Shown here: piece by piece, positions 1 to 11,396 of the stretch | Layout of the letters: each line of letters begins with the position of its first letter | Position numbering within the stretch: the stretch's first letter is position 1 | DNA from: Trichomonas vaginalis G3 | Lineage: Eukaryota; Parabasalia; Trichomonadida; Trichomonadidae | Direction: 5' to 3' | Assembly: GCF_026262505.1 (NCBI RefSeq) | Contig: NC_067203.1 | Location: 5,270,001 to 5,334,000, forward strand | DNA: 64,000 nt | Translations under genes and position numbers: made by a program | The notes under the pieces: generated by a model | Seen by the model: only the letters and a program-made list of their open reading frames with translations | Told to the model about the DNA's origin: nothing | Databases searched by the model: none

Positions 1-72
1 TAGTATTATTACTTAAAAATTTTGAACATTTATTTTATAATATTGAGATTTAAAATAAACTATTGCTCGATC

Positions 73-1125
73 TAAGGGTTTCGTTTTGCTAAAATTGTCA
101 CTTTTATAGCATATTTGTTTTTGGATGTTTTGCGAAACCAAAAAAAACTATGATATACAATGTGTGTGTAAAGAAAATACTTTATTTACTAGTTAAAAAA
201 TCATTTGGTATTGATCAAGTTATTTTTTCTGGATAAGATATTATATGGATAATTGGATAGAAAATACAATTATATAATCTTGTACCTGGTTTAATTAAGC
301 TAATTGTCATCAGAAACTTGTAATTTTTATGAATTTCAGATTTTCTTTTCATTACTGCTTTTTTTAATAGGTCAAGTTCTTATTTACGTTATAAAGTATG
401 ATATTTACAAATATCAAGTTATCATGTTTTTTGAGAAATTATGAGAAACAAACAAAAATGAAAAAGATAGGAATAGCAATGAATAGTGATGTGGGTATAG
501 AAAATATAAGAGATATGAATGCAAAGCAATCAGTATTTAGGATATTGACCATAGATTTCGAAAAAAAATGCTGCATATTGAGCGAAAACTATGATTATAT
601 TATAAGGCTGTCATTTAAAGCATAATGAAACTATTCCCTTTTCATTTTAATCGAATAAGATAGTAAAGATTTTTGAATTAGCTAGAAACTGATGAGATGT
701 TTTCACAAATCAGATTTTTAATTTCTATAATGCATAATTCACTCAATATCTCAATTTTGATATTGCGAGATATTTTTGCTATCGGTTTCGCAATTTTGAC
801 ACAATAGCAAGAGGGTTCTATATGCATTATTATCAACGTAGAATCTGAATATCATATCAGAAAATGTCGCAAATCTGACATTTACCCGACCAAATAGCAA
901 AAATAATTGAATACTTTTCGCAAAAACTTTAAAAATCGATAAAAATATGAAATATAGATATTAAAGAGACTTTTTATATAATATTCATAAAGATTTTCCA
1001 AAAATATGATACCGCAAAATTAAAAAAGTGACGTCTTGAGTGGAGTCAAAGGTCGAAATTGCTAGCTAAATGTTTTTTTAGCGAAATTGCGTATTGTACG
1101 TTTTTTTCGCAAAACGAAACCCTTA
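73..1125. mobile_element. 1.05-kb TIR transposon, non-autonomous, copy A
   Basis: Both ends carry the same 17-bp terminal inverted repeat, TAAGGGTTTCGTTTTGC, and the element is flanked by a perfect 7-bp direct repeat, CTCGATC, at 66-72 and 1126-1132. A second copy lies inverted at 54786-55841 with its own 7-bp duplication, so the boundaries are well supported. No transposase is encoded; the only sizeable frame (398-625, 75 aa) has no recognisable domain and is probably not a gene. The two copies look nearly identical along their length, which suggests recent mobility driven in trans. The superfamily is uncertain: the TA(A)GGG start recalls hAT ends, but hAT elements normally make 8-bp duplications. 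Confidence 0.9.
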
Positions 1126-1132
1126 CTCGATC

Positions 1133-2563
1133 GTATCTTTATTTGCTCTTTTAATAAAAAATCTAACTTACTATTGATTAGATATTGATTTAAAAACAAT
1201 AATATAATAGCATAATAAAATTTCTTTATTTCCCCGTACAAAGATATAGCCGTAACAAGACATTAACGTTTGGAAAGTAAATTTGAAAAAAAGTATTATA
1301 TTATAAAAGAAGTTACAAATTTTTAGAATATTTTTGTAAAATAAGAGCAAAAAGTAGAATGCAAACTCTTCGGGTACTAAAACCTGCCATTAAATTGAGA
1401 TAAATAATAGATTTTGTAAAATTTTGTTGTAATTCTTGTATCAGTCTTGCCTTGAGTATGAGTTTGAGTCTACCCTTGTTTCCATATTGCCTATTCCTGT
1501 TTTAACGCGGCTATTCCTATTCCAGTTTTTGGTGCTTTTCTATGATAACCAAATTGATTTAGTTATCATAGAAAAGAGACCATTATAATGCTTAAAATTA
1601 ATTATGTTTAGGGCCGGTTTATTGGGATAAGGAAGTTTATAATACGTGAACACTTGTTTCCTCATCGAAAAGTCATAACGCATAAAGTCGATGTTTCCTG
1701 AGTACAAAAAGTGACATATGACGCTTAACTCTTTATTCCAGATAATGACCATATTTATGGGATTAAAAAGTTTAGGAAGCTTCTCCCCAATTTTTTTCAG
1801 ATACTATTCAAAAAGCAATGAAATAAAAAGTTAAAATAAAATCATAATGGATAAATCTCAAATACTATTTCACAGCAACCAATAGAAGGAGATACAAAAT
1901 CATGAATAATTTTCTCTAAAGTTGCAGAAATTTGGATTACATAATTAATATTGCTACTTTCAAAACAAGAACTGATAGTGTAGATTTGAATTACTAAATT
2001 TGAATTTGTTATCTAGTTAAAGTAGGTTTATGTGTGATAGAATATAATAAAGTGTGATATTATGAATCAATTTCTATCACTTATGCAATTAATATGTACA
2101 AATTAATTTCACTAAATCAATTTTGCATATAATTATGTAAGGAACTAAATTATAAGATTTTAATTTTTTTAATTTGTACCAAATTATATATTGAAAATAC
2201 TAGATAACCTATGATGAGAAAAAGGATTTATTAATAGAAGATGCAAATATCAATTTGTTTGTGAATAAAATTTAGATGAAAAATCAAATGATTAATCTTC
2301 AATGATTTCAATGAATAATAAGTCAATAATTTGAAGAGGCTGTTGGCGTTAATTCTCCAACTGCCTGTTTTAAGTATAATATGGTAGTTTGTTTTTGCCT
2401 CAGCCAACTTTATCAAATTAGTGCAAGAAAGCATCGTTACGATTTTGTGGACCTACATTCAATCAGGAAGATAGTAACTGAAACCTTATTGGCTCTCTTT
2501 GTATGTAGTTACTTGTAAATGAATATTTTTTTTACAAAATTTGCACGTTTTAAATAAATAAGA
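1133..2563. other. Intergenic, no gene seen
   Basis: AT-rich sequence without a convincing coding frame. The only structure noticed is a perfect 14-bp inverted repeat with a 12-bp spacer at 1536-1575 (arms TTTTCTATGATAAC and its complement). The final stretch before 2564 should hold the promoter of the phosphodiesterase gene, but no clear initiator was identified. Confidence 0.5.
1536..1575. repeat. Perfect 14-bp inverted repeat (hairpin)
   Basis: Arms 1536-1549 and 1562-1575 are exact complements around a 12-bp AT-rich spacer. It stands alone in intergenic DNA with no adjacent gene end, so a terminator role is not supported; it could be a remnant of a short inverted-repeat element. Confidence 0.6.
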
Positions 2564-4817
2564 ATGATTGGTAAGCAGCCGTCAGGTTTTTTTCAGCCCA
2601 TCGATCCGACTGCTATCACTCCATTCTCACAGTCAACATCAGTTGGGCTGAATGATGGTGGCTATAACCTTCAATTATCGCACTTATCACAAATTTTACA
2701 GATGAAATCGCAACAAGTTGCACAATTAGAAGCAGAAATTCGCAATTTAATCAAAATTCAATCGGAAATGGCGAAAGAATTGATACAATGCTTCGAAGAA
2801 CAATGTCAAATGCAACAACAGCTTGCTGTGAGCAGAAAGAATGAGTCTTTTGGCTGTTGCTCAAGAGTTATCCGCTGAATTGGATACAAACGCTTTGATC
2901 AGAAAAGTCATGACAAAAGCTCAATCTTTCATCAACGCTGATAGATGTTCATTGTTTTTGGTTGATAAAGTGAGAGGTGGACTTTGGTCTGTTGTTGCGC
3001 ATGGTGAGAACTCAAAAATCTTCGTTCCTTTGGGAGAAGGTATCGCAGGAACTGTTGCGAAAACTGGAGAAATCATCAACATTCCTGATGCTTATTCAGA
3101 TCCTAGATTTAATCCGGCTGTCGATAAAAAGACAGGTTACTTGACAAAGTCCATTCTTTGCGTGCCAATCAGAAACAATGATGGTTCTATAATGGGATGC
3201 ACTCAAATGATTAATAAACTCGATGGAAACGAGTTTACAAAAACTGACATTGAATTAATGAGTGCTTTTAATGTTTTCTGCGGCATTGCTTTGTCTAATG
3301 CTCAATTGTATGAAAGCGCGACGATAACGAAGAAGAAGATGAGTGCTATATTAGATATTGTGTTGAACATGTCAAGCACATCAACACTCAACCAATTAGT
3401 TACAAATTTAATGAGTAACGCAAAAGATTTAGTTGAATCTAAATATGTTTTCATATTCGCAATTGACAGAGAAAGACACATTTGTCATCCAATTGCTGTT
3501 AATGATACAATTTCTTTCTCTACGAATGAAGATGTTGTAGGATTCGTTGCAACAAGTGGTGGAGAAGTTAATGAAGAAGATCCAACACAAGATAGAAGAT
3601 TCAATACAATGTTTTTGAGTCAAATGGGAATAAAACCGAATTCAATTTTGGCAATTCCCATTTTGGATTCATTGAATCAAGTCATCGGTGTTATTGAAGC
3701 TGTTGATAAAGTAGGATCTCCAAAATTCACAGCTGATGACCAACTCCTTCTAAAGAACTTCTCTGCTTTTGCTGGATTGGCAATGCAGAGATGGATGGCG
3801 AAATCTCCTGAAGATTTCTGGAAACCAGAAAGCCAATTAGTTACAATTTTGACAGCCACTGAATTGAAGATGACTGAAATGCCTGGAAGACTGAACATCA
3901 TTGAACCATTACTTTCTACTGTTTCTTCAATTGAATTTGATGCTGTTGCGTTTCCAAAGAATGAACAATTTCGTATTCTTTTGTTTTTCTTCCACGATTT
4001 AGGTTTGTTGAAAGAATTCAACATCCAAATCGAAACAATCTTGAGATTCATCACTTCTATCAGTGAACAATACCATCACGTTCCTTTCCACAACTTCAAT
4101 CATGCTGTTGATGTTACGCAAATGGCATACATGATTGTTAAAGTTGGAAGATTGTTCTCTAATTTCACAAAATTGGAGATTTTGGCTCTTTTAGTAAGTG
4201 CAATTTGCCATGACATGGGACATAGAGGAAAAATGGGAACAAGTTCTAAAGTACAGACTCCTTTGTCATTATTATTTAAAGATCAGCCTGTCATGGAGAC
4301 TTTCCATTGTTCGTCTGCAATTAAAACAATTGGAAAGCCAAGTTGCAATATTTTATCTTCATTAAATGCAGACCAGTTACATGATTTCTGGGTTTTAGTC
4401 ATTGATACTATTTTAAGCACAGAAACATCACAACACCAAAAGATTATTGATGATGCTAAATTGTCTTTTGCACCTGATGAAACACTTCCTCTGGCAAATA
4501 CACAACAGAGAGCAAGAATGATGAAATTGATACTAAGAATTGGAAACTTGGCAAGCTGCGCAAGACCCTTTGATTCAACAAAATCTTGGTCTTCTGTTTT
4601 ATCTGATGAATTCACTGATGATAGCGAAAATGCAGGAGAAAAGACTCCACAAGAGATTGCAAGATGGAATGCAGATCACTTGAAGGCTATTGCTGCCCCT
4701 GCTTTCGAACTTTTGTCGAAAGCAGTTCCTCTTCTCAAAGGAATAGGAAAACAATTCAAGAGGAATGTAGAGAAATGGGAAGAAATCGCAAATTCGGGTG
4801 GACAACCTGCAAATTAA
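2564..4817 (+). CDS. GAF-GAF-cyclic nucleotide phosphodiesterase, frame shift near 5' end
   Basis: A first frame (2564-2878) encodes an N-terminal segment ending in a Gln/Glu-rich coiled coil. The remainder reads from 2841 in the next frame. The shift falls around 2846-2850 at a TTTT run, so it may be one extra T or a sequencing error. In the second frame, two GAF domains (about residues 10-150 and 170-330) precede a class I PDE domain (about 370-640). Conserved PDE landmarks are HNFNH at residue 417 and HDMGH at 457. However, the usual TD motif reads TE at 527 and the downstream metal-binding Asp is Asn at 569 (GNLASCARPF against the family's ADISNPxRP). Such proteins normally hydrolyse cAMP or cGMP under cyclic-nucleotide control. 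Here catalysis is doubtful and a regulatory role is possible. The stop codon overlaps a TAAA, compatible with a trichomonad-type 3' end. Confidence 0.88.
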
Positions 4818-5360
4818 ATTTGTTTATATTTTTTTGTTTGGAATTATAAAATATTTGATATATTATTAAACTATTTTAGGTCTTTGAAGACATAATTTCA
4901 TATATTCAATATTCACTTTGTCTTTTTGGTATTTCATTCTGTGTATTGCTTATTTTTGGCTCCATTAAGCAATTTATATTGTTTTTTTCTTCGCTACATG
5001 TTAAACCGCTATATGAAATTTCGATGTCTCTTTTTAGGGAAGAGCGGTGATTTACATAGATGGGTTCTATATATAAAATTTCCATTACCCCATAATTTAG
5101 ATATCAGCATTAATAACATTACATTAAATAACAGTAATGCTTTTGTGTTAATGATTGGTTACTCATTTTCAATTCAATAATTTTGTGAGAAGATTTTGTT
5201 TGAATTATTTTTTGCCATTGAAGAAAAATCATCAATGTACAACGGTATGCAAATTTGTAAAATTTTGTAAAACATCGATTTCAGTTTTGACAATAAAATT
5301 TTGGATCTTTTTGCTGTCTTCGGTTACATATATAACTGTATATTGATTATTTGGAGTTAC

Positions 5361-5939
5361 ATGATCCACTATTTGTTTCTTTCAAAATTTCCAAGATGGG
5401 CAATGGCTATAACGTTATATTCGAGTTATTACGAATATTATTATAAGTTTAACACAAAATGCAAACTAATTAAATACCTTAGATCTCAATATCCAAAAGA
5501 AGCCGGACCACAGAAGGCTCTTGGACTTACTTTCGAGAAGGGTGAAAAGATTTCGTTTCATTATTCCGAATTTTTATACTATAACAAGTTTGTTAAGCTG
5601 GATGATAACGATATTAGATTCTTAGGGAAATACATTATCAAAAGATTTATTGATGATGTTGATCAAGGCCTAGTTCCTTATTCAGTTGTCAATGTATATG
5701 GATATCTCTTTGGAGGAATCATATATAGATATGCTATTCTTGAGAACGCAGACGACGATGTGATTGAATCAATCAAAACATTTGCAAGATGTTTCCGAAT
5801 GTGTGACTGGAACCTTCATGTTCGTAAATATAAAGAACCTAAAATCAGCTACTTCTACTATGATGGTACACAAAACAAAATGCCATGGCAAGAGTTTATG
5901 CCGCCGTTAGAAATTGTAAATAAAGATCCGGTCTTTTGA
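5361..5939 (+). CDS. Hypothetical protein, N-terminal hydrophobic segment
   Basis: An open frame rich in Tyr, Phe and Lys; no family was recognised. The frame is open from 5301, but the first ATG is at 5361 and gives 192 aa starting MIHYLFLSKF; the next ATG at 5403 gives 178 aa. The N-terminus is hydrophobic and could be a membrane anchor if the upstream ATG is used. The rest is soluble, with an acidic helix-like stretch (LENADDDVIESIKTFARCF). The frame is long for this AT-rich DNA and composition looks coding, but there is no motif to name. It lies 0.5 kb after the phosphodiesterase on the same strand, too far to imply co-transcription. Confidence 0.55.
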   Translation: MIHYLFLSKFPRWAMAITLYSSYYEYYYKFNTKCKLIKYLRSQYPKEAGPQKALGLTFEKGEKISFHYSEFLYYNKFVKLDDNDIRFLGKYIIKRFIDDVDQGLVPYSVVNVYGYLFGGIIYRYAILENADDDVIESIKTFARCFRMCDWNLHVRKYKEPKISYFYYDGTQNKMPWQEFMPPLEIVNKDPVF

Positions 5940-7069
5940 ATAAATTCATTTATCTTATTTTTAAGAATAATACAATATATCTCTGAAAGCGAGAACAGCC
6001 AATTTGGAATCAAATTTCATGAAAAAAAATCCTGATTATATGTTTGTAACTTTTTCTATATTCAAGTAATTTGTATATGTATCATAAGGTGCGTAGAAAA
6101 TCAAAATTACGAGAAATTCTGTCGTTGCATTTTGGAGATGCAAAATTTCGATTTTTAATGTGTGGTTTTAGCATGTGTAATCTTGGCCTTATCTCAACAA
6201 GAGGGTACCACTGCAATATGATTTAAATTAACGAAGTTGAACTTAAATTGAATAATGCAGGAGAATAACTGACAATACAACTAATTATATATTACAGAAT
6301 AGTTGCCAATTGGAGTAATAAATCATTTTGCACCAATCATTTCTTTTGTTTCTGGCATGACGAGCAGAAAAAAAGCGATCAGTAACCCTAGGAAAAAAGA
6401 AGAGAGATGTCACTTTTCGTGCATGTACCTTTCAAAATAATTGCGAACCATAAGGTTGCAAAAAGCGGGGAACGATACAGAAATTGAGAGAACCCGGCCC
6501 CTTAAGCGAGAACCCAGCACGGGGAAATGAACGATATAAAATGTAGTTTTTTTCCTTATTTTTATCTCAATTTTTAATTTTTGAGAGGAAAAATTCAAGA
6601 AAAATATAGAGTTTAACGAGAAAAACATATGTATTTTGAGTACTCTTTCTATATTTTATTAAACAAAGAAATCAAAAATTCTCCGCTACGCGGCAATATT
6701 TTTGGAAACCCACTTTTCTAACCGTGGGTTAACTCAATTTTTTGAGAACTTTGAGAGGAAAACCGAACCCATTTACGGCTAGGGCGTTATATCTCGCTAT
6801 CCAATCTTTTTCAGACCGTTAGAATTGCACATTGACCGCCGGGTTACCGAACCCACATCCATTGGTGCAATTTCCAATTCGGTTTAAGATCATTTTATTC
6901 TATAGCAAAATTCATGATAATATCATAGGAGCAAATTCAACAAAATAAAACTCGATTGTTTAATGAAATTACAAATTAAACCTTCCATATTACAGAATTA
7001 TATCAATTTTTACAAAAAATTAAGTTATTCAAGGTAGTAAAAAAGAAGTATTAGTAATAAAATGAATAT
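5940..7069. other. Intergenic, possible decayed transposon end
   Basis: No gene seen. From about 6660 to 6900 the base composition is less AT-rich than its surroundings, with a short hairpin (AACCCAC at 6707-6713, GTGGGTT at 6724-6730). This may be the degraded end of the hAT-like element that follows, but no matching inverted repeat was found. Confidence 0.4.
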
Positions 7070-8497
7070 TTACTTAGATTTCTTTTGATTACGGCGTCGT
7101 TTTGAATTGTAAATGTACAAGAAAATCATTTTCGCTTTGACCAATGCTTCTGATGCACGGCAACTATGGGAATCAAAATGATGCTTCTGATAAGAGAATA
7201 ACCTTTCAACAGCTGCTTCCGTTGCTGCAGCCGATAATAATTTCACTGCAATACGTGCTAGCTCTTTCCATTTCTGGTTGTTGACTAATGCTTTCCAGAA
7301 TTTATACGGATCTGGTTCACTCAAATCGAAGCTGTTTCTGTGTAATCCATATTTGATCCATTTTCTGTACTGAGCAAGGAGATTTACATATTGCGTGTCA
7401 TCGTAATCTAAAGAATGTGCAATCTGGTATAATGCGATTGACATCTTATCTATCGAGTTACCTGATAAATCACAAAGACCTTCATAATCTGTTTTTCCAT
7501 CTTCCTGTGGATTTAATAAAGCTTGAGGAGTTAATCTCAGCTTATCATTGCGATATGGCTGTCTTTGTGCAAGCTGTGGATGCAAGACTGAATCAAAAGT
7601 GACTCCATCTTCAGGGCCAAACTGGCCATCGTGAAAATCTGACGATGAGGTATCGTCAGATCCGTTAGTATTATCTTCATTTTCTGTAGATTCGTTAGTA
7701 TTTTCATCGTCCGGATCGTTAGTATTTGAATGATTTTGGTTTGCTGCAATATAATTGTCAATTTCTTGATCTGATATAGGTTCTACGGCTGTAACCGATT
7801 GGTAGCCTTCCGGAATAACTTCTTCAAATTCTGCAATTTCTTCCTCTTCGTGATAATCCTCATCAGTTGAAGACTCACCATCAGATTCTTCGAAGATATC
7901 CTCTTCTTCTTCGACTAATGGCTGATATTCAGCATTCGGGTCATTTGCCCTTTCTTGGTCAAGGGTCTCTCCAAATGCGATACAGTCTGGTATACCTTTA
8001 ATTACATCACGAACTAGTTCTCCTTCCATAGGGTAATTCGGATATACAAATTTCGCGATGTTGGATTCAACGTCTTTTTCGGAAGCTAAATCCGGAAATG
8101 CTTGGCGAAGTTGTTCTCTTCCAGTAAAGGTCAGTGAATTTGCGAGTTCAAGCAGTCCTCTGTTGCCAGTTCCTTCAAATCTGGCCAAAATACGCATTTG
8201 AAGGTAAACTTGGGCGCTCGAAGCTTCAGCTACAATATCATGAATCCTTTCGTGGTATTTCTCTTGAGTAAATTCAACATAGAATGCATTGGAAAATTCA
8301 TCAGATGCACGGCAATACTGCACAAGAAGATCAATAGTATTTGCAGCAGTCGTTTCATCTCTCTCGAGGAGATGGACCAACTCGTAAACTGGATAGAATA
8401 TGATGAAAAGACAAGGCAAGGCAAACTCCAAGAGATATTGTAATGGACCAAGAACATCTTGTATTGCATCCTTTAACCGGGCCGGAGTTTGGTATTG
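7070..8497 (-). pseudogene. hAT-family transposase, 5'-truncated
   Basis: A long frame that opens after a stop near 8498 without an ATG at its head, so the N-terminal part is missing. The C-terminus has the hAT dimerisation signature: AAATEAAVERLFSYQKHHFD followed by a CRASEALVKAKMIFLYIYN tail. The N-terminal part of this frame (PARLKDAIQDVLGPLQYLLE and following) fits the alpha-helical insertion that splits the RNase H-like fold of hAT transposases. Between them is a long acidic low-complexity region (roughly residues 165-265, rich in E, D, S and N). The BED zinc finger and first catalytic Asp would lie upstream and are absent. Read as a relic of a cut-and-paste DNA transposon. Confidence 0.75.
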
Positions 8498-8585
8498 TTA
8501 TATACGAAAATGATAAAAACGGTTTGACAGAAAAGTGATAATTTTACGTGTCAAAAATAGAAAAAGTGACATTTTATTCGTAATA

Positions 8586-10230
8586 TTAAAATGAATCATC
8601 ATAATCTTCTTCATAAGGGTCTTCATAATCTTCTTGATATTCTTCTTCATAATTTACTTCGTATTCTTCTTCTTCATTACTATCTTCTTCTATTTCAACC
8701 GGATTCGCCTTATTTTCTTCTTCTTCAACTTCCTCGCCTTCTTTTTCCCATTCATCTTCTTCGATTCCTTGGAGCTCTGGCATCTCATTGGCCATAAGTG
8801 AACCTGGAAGAAAATCTTGAGAGACTCCATCCACAATCCATTTTGCCGGCATTCCCCTCTTCCAAATTGGAAGTTTCTTCCACATTTCAGATGGGCTATA
8901 GTGAATTTGTTTTCCATTCACATAATGAGTTGGTAATGCTAGATGAGGTTTAGCATTATAGTACTCAACCCATTGTTGAATCTTTGCCCATGACAACTCT
9001 CTGCTCTCTATGTTAGGCCACAAGCGCTCGATTTTCCCATTTTGGTATGGGCAATGGGGGACAATATATACATTATTGATCCCCCGAACCCTCATAGCCT
9101 TTAGGAACTCGCCTTTATTCTCGCCGCCATTATCGGACCAAATTGTATGTGGTGGTCCATAACGGGCTATTGCTCTCTTAATTACTTTCACTGTTTGGCT
9201 AGCATGTTTTGACGAAAGATACTGCCATTCTATGATGAGCCTTGTGCAGTCATCAATCACAGCATAAAGAATCTGACTTCTCTTTTTGCCAAGAAAGTGG
9301 ATATCAACGTGCCATATTTGGTTAGGAAAGGCAGCTAAGTATCTTGTCTTTCCTTTTGGCCGATAGGGTCCCCTTGGACGTGCCAAGCCTAGCTCTCTAA
9401 ACGCTCTTTCTACCATATGTCTTGAGGGGGATGTGGAAGAGGGTTTGTAAGATATTTAATGTTCCTCAGCTCAGATGGAAATGATAATGGAGACTCTTCA
9501 ATCATAAGTCCGGAAGGAATTGTGGAAGAAATTTGATTCAGGGGCTTAAAACGTTCAATAGCGGAGAACCATGCTTGGGTAGGTGTTGGCTGTGGAACAA
9601 TACCCGTCTTCATGTCCAAAAATGCCTCAAAATGAGATTTGACATATTCGATATCTTTATTTATTTGGTTATAGGCGGAGATTATTCCAAGATGGCCATG
9701 CTGCTCAATTAGGTTTCTAATAGTTACCTTAAGATCTTTTGGTACATTAACTTTGGGTCTCCCGCGCTTAAGGGGAATAGATACAGATGGGTGAGGCTGA
9801 GGCTGAGTATTGGCAGAGAGCTGTTGCTGTGGGGGAGTGTTGGCAGAGAGTTGTTGCTGTGCCGAGGTGTTGGCAGAGAGCTGGCGTTGAAGAGGAGTAT
9901 TGGCAGAGAGTTGGCGTTGAAGAGGAGTGTTGGCAGAGAGTTGTTGCTGTGTAAGAGTGTTGGCAGAGAGCTGGCGTTGAAGAGGAGTATTGGCAGAGAG
10001 TTGTTGCTGTGGAAGAGTGTTGGCAGAGAGCTGGCGTTGTGTCTGGGTGTTGGCAGAGAGTTATTGCTGTGGAAGAGAGTTGGCAGAGAGCTGGAGTTGT
10101 GGGGGAGTGCTGGCAGAGAGTTGTGGCAGTGGGGGAGTGTTGGTACTGCTGGCTAATGAAAGCTGGCGTTGAAGAGGAGCGTTGGCAGAGAGCTGGCGTT
10201 GTGGCGGGGTGTTGGCAGAAAGTAGGGTTG
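8586..10230 (-). pseudogene. IS481-like rve/DDE transposase, broken
   Basis: The catalytic part (8586-9416) has an integrase-fold DDE core: Asp in IWHVDIHF (residue 38 of this part), Asp in WSDNGGENK (95) and Glu in YQNGKIERLWPNIE (130), a DD34E spacing. The N-terminal part lies upstream in another frame (about 9410-10230). It contains an AT-hook-like KRGRPKV and a Gln-rich stretch encoded by a minisatellite (QQLSANT-type units), so the gene is frame-shifted near 9410-9416. An acidic tail follows the core. The core resembles the intact transposase at 46054-47028 but is clearly a different family member. No terminal repeats or target duplication were found, so this is a decayed DNA transposon. 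Confidence 0.75.
9806..10226. repeat. 30-bp minisatellite in transposase N-terminus
   Basis: About fourteen imperfect tandem units of about 30 bp built around GTTGGCAGAGAG and TTG-rich spacers. On the minus strand the array reads in frame as Gln/Leu/Ser/Ala/Asn/Thr-rich repeats joined to the AT-hook segment of the broken transposase, so it is a coding minisatellite. The other reading frames across it are open only because the unit length is a multiple of three. Confidence 0.85.
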
Positions 10231-10785
10231 TTAAAAATTTTCCCTTCCTTATTGGCGTGTAGAAATAAATGCGCCAATAGATTGAAGAAGAAGAATTGTT
10301 TTTCTCTTAATGAACTTTAATCCTTTTGATATAAGAATATTAAAAACATTAATATAATTTCGATTTCGGAAATTAAATTTCCAAATTTTTTGTCGATTTC
10401 GGAAATAACAGGATCCCGCATCCAACACGCAACAACAAAACACAAAACACACTTTTTGGTTCTTTCATCGTTTTAATCGTAATTTATGTAATACATGATT
10501 TGGATAAATTTTACAAAAATAGAACCTATATTATATTCTTTTCAAAGATTCTTGCAAATCATCAAAAATAATTGTATTTTAAAAAACGATCAAATTATCC
10601 TTTCATTATTTTAAACTTAAATTAGTTTTTATGATTGACTAAAGCAATCATATTTATTCATCATTAAATAAACAAAAAAATAATATTTGAGAGTTATTTC
10701 AAAAAAAACACATTGAATTTATGAGATTGGGACAAAGTTGCAATTCGGCACTTTTTGTAAAAAAATGGGTCATACTCATAATGAA
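10231..10785. other. Intergenic, nothing seen
   Basis: AT-rich sequence between the transposase relic and the 121-bp repeats. No coding frame, hairpin or repeat could be supported. Confidence 0.4.
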
Positions 10786-10789
10786 TAGA

Positions 10790-11187
10790 GACTTATAGCC
10801 AAGTCTTGATATCATGCAGGGAGAATATACATAGATAAGCAATTATATTTTATAGTAGTAGTATTCAGAAATTCTTACAATTTACAATACAATTTTCAAA
10901 AATGGATAAAGACTTATAGCCAAGTCTTGATATCATGCAGGGAGAATATACATAGATAAGCAATTATATTTTATAGTAGTAGTATTCAGAAATTCTTACA
11001 ATTTACAATACAATTTTCAAAAATGGATAAAGACTAATAGCCAAGTCTTGATATCATGCAGGGAGAATATACATAGATAAGCAATTATATTTTATAGTAG
11101 TAGTATTCAGAAATTCTTACAATTTACAATACAATTTTCAAAAATGGATAAAGACTTATAGCCAAGTCTTGATATCATGCAGGGAGA
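10790..11187. repeat. 121-bp tandem repeat, about 3.3 copies
   Basis: The phrase ATAGCCAAGTCTTGATATC recurs at about 10797, 10918, 11039 and 11160, with a 121-bp period and almost no divergence between copies. The last copy is partial and runs into unrelated sequence. It lies 0.2 kb from the 3' side of the MULE relic and might be a subterminal repeat of that element or an independent satellite block. Confidence 0.9.
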
Positions 11188-11396
11188 CTCTCTACAAATA
11201 CAAAAATTGATTATCATAAGGAAATACAAATTTATCAATTTTCATGTGAAAATTACATAAATTTGTTCTCCAATAAATAGCAATAATACTTTGAATGTTA
11301 TATTAAGTAATATAGCTTCAGGTAAATAAGCTTACACTTCAAAAATATACTGTTTATTCATTAATTTTAAAAAAAGTCCAAATTATCTAATCTTGC

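Noticed and set aside
398-625. A 75-aa frame inside the 1.05-kb transposon, with a shorter version in the other copy.
   Set aside because: No domain, differing lengths between copies and location in a non-autonomous element; more likely chance.
2820-2860. A small spliceosomal intron to explain the frame change in the phosphodiesterase gene.
   Set aside because: No trichomonad-type 5' splice site or ACTAACACACAG-like branch/3' motif is present.
4926-5346. Short hydrophobic frames between the phosphodiesterase and the next gene.
   Set aside because: Phe/Leu-rich frames from AT-rich DNA, with no start context or conservation evidence.
9768-10277. Open frames in several phases across the 30-bp minisatellite, including Cys/Gln-rich ones on the minus strand.
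   Set aside because: The unit is a multiple of three bases, so all frames stay open; only the frame joining the AT-hook segment fits the transposase.
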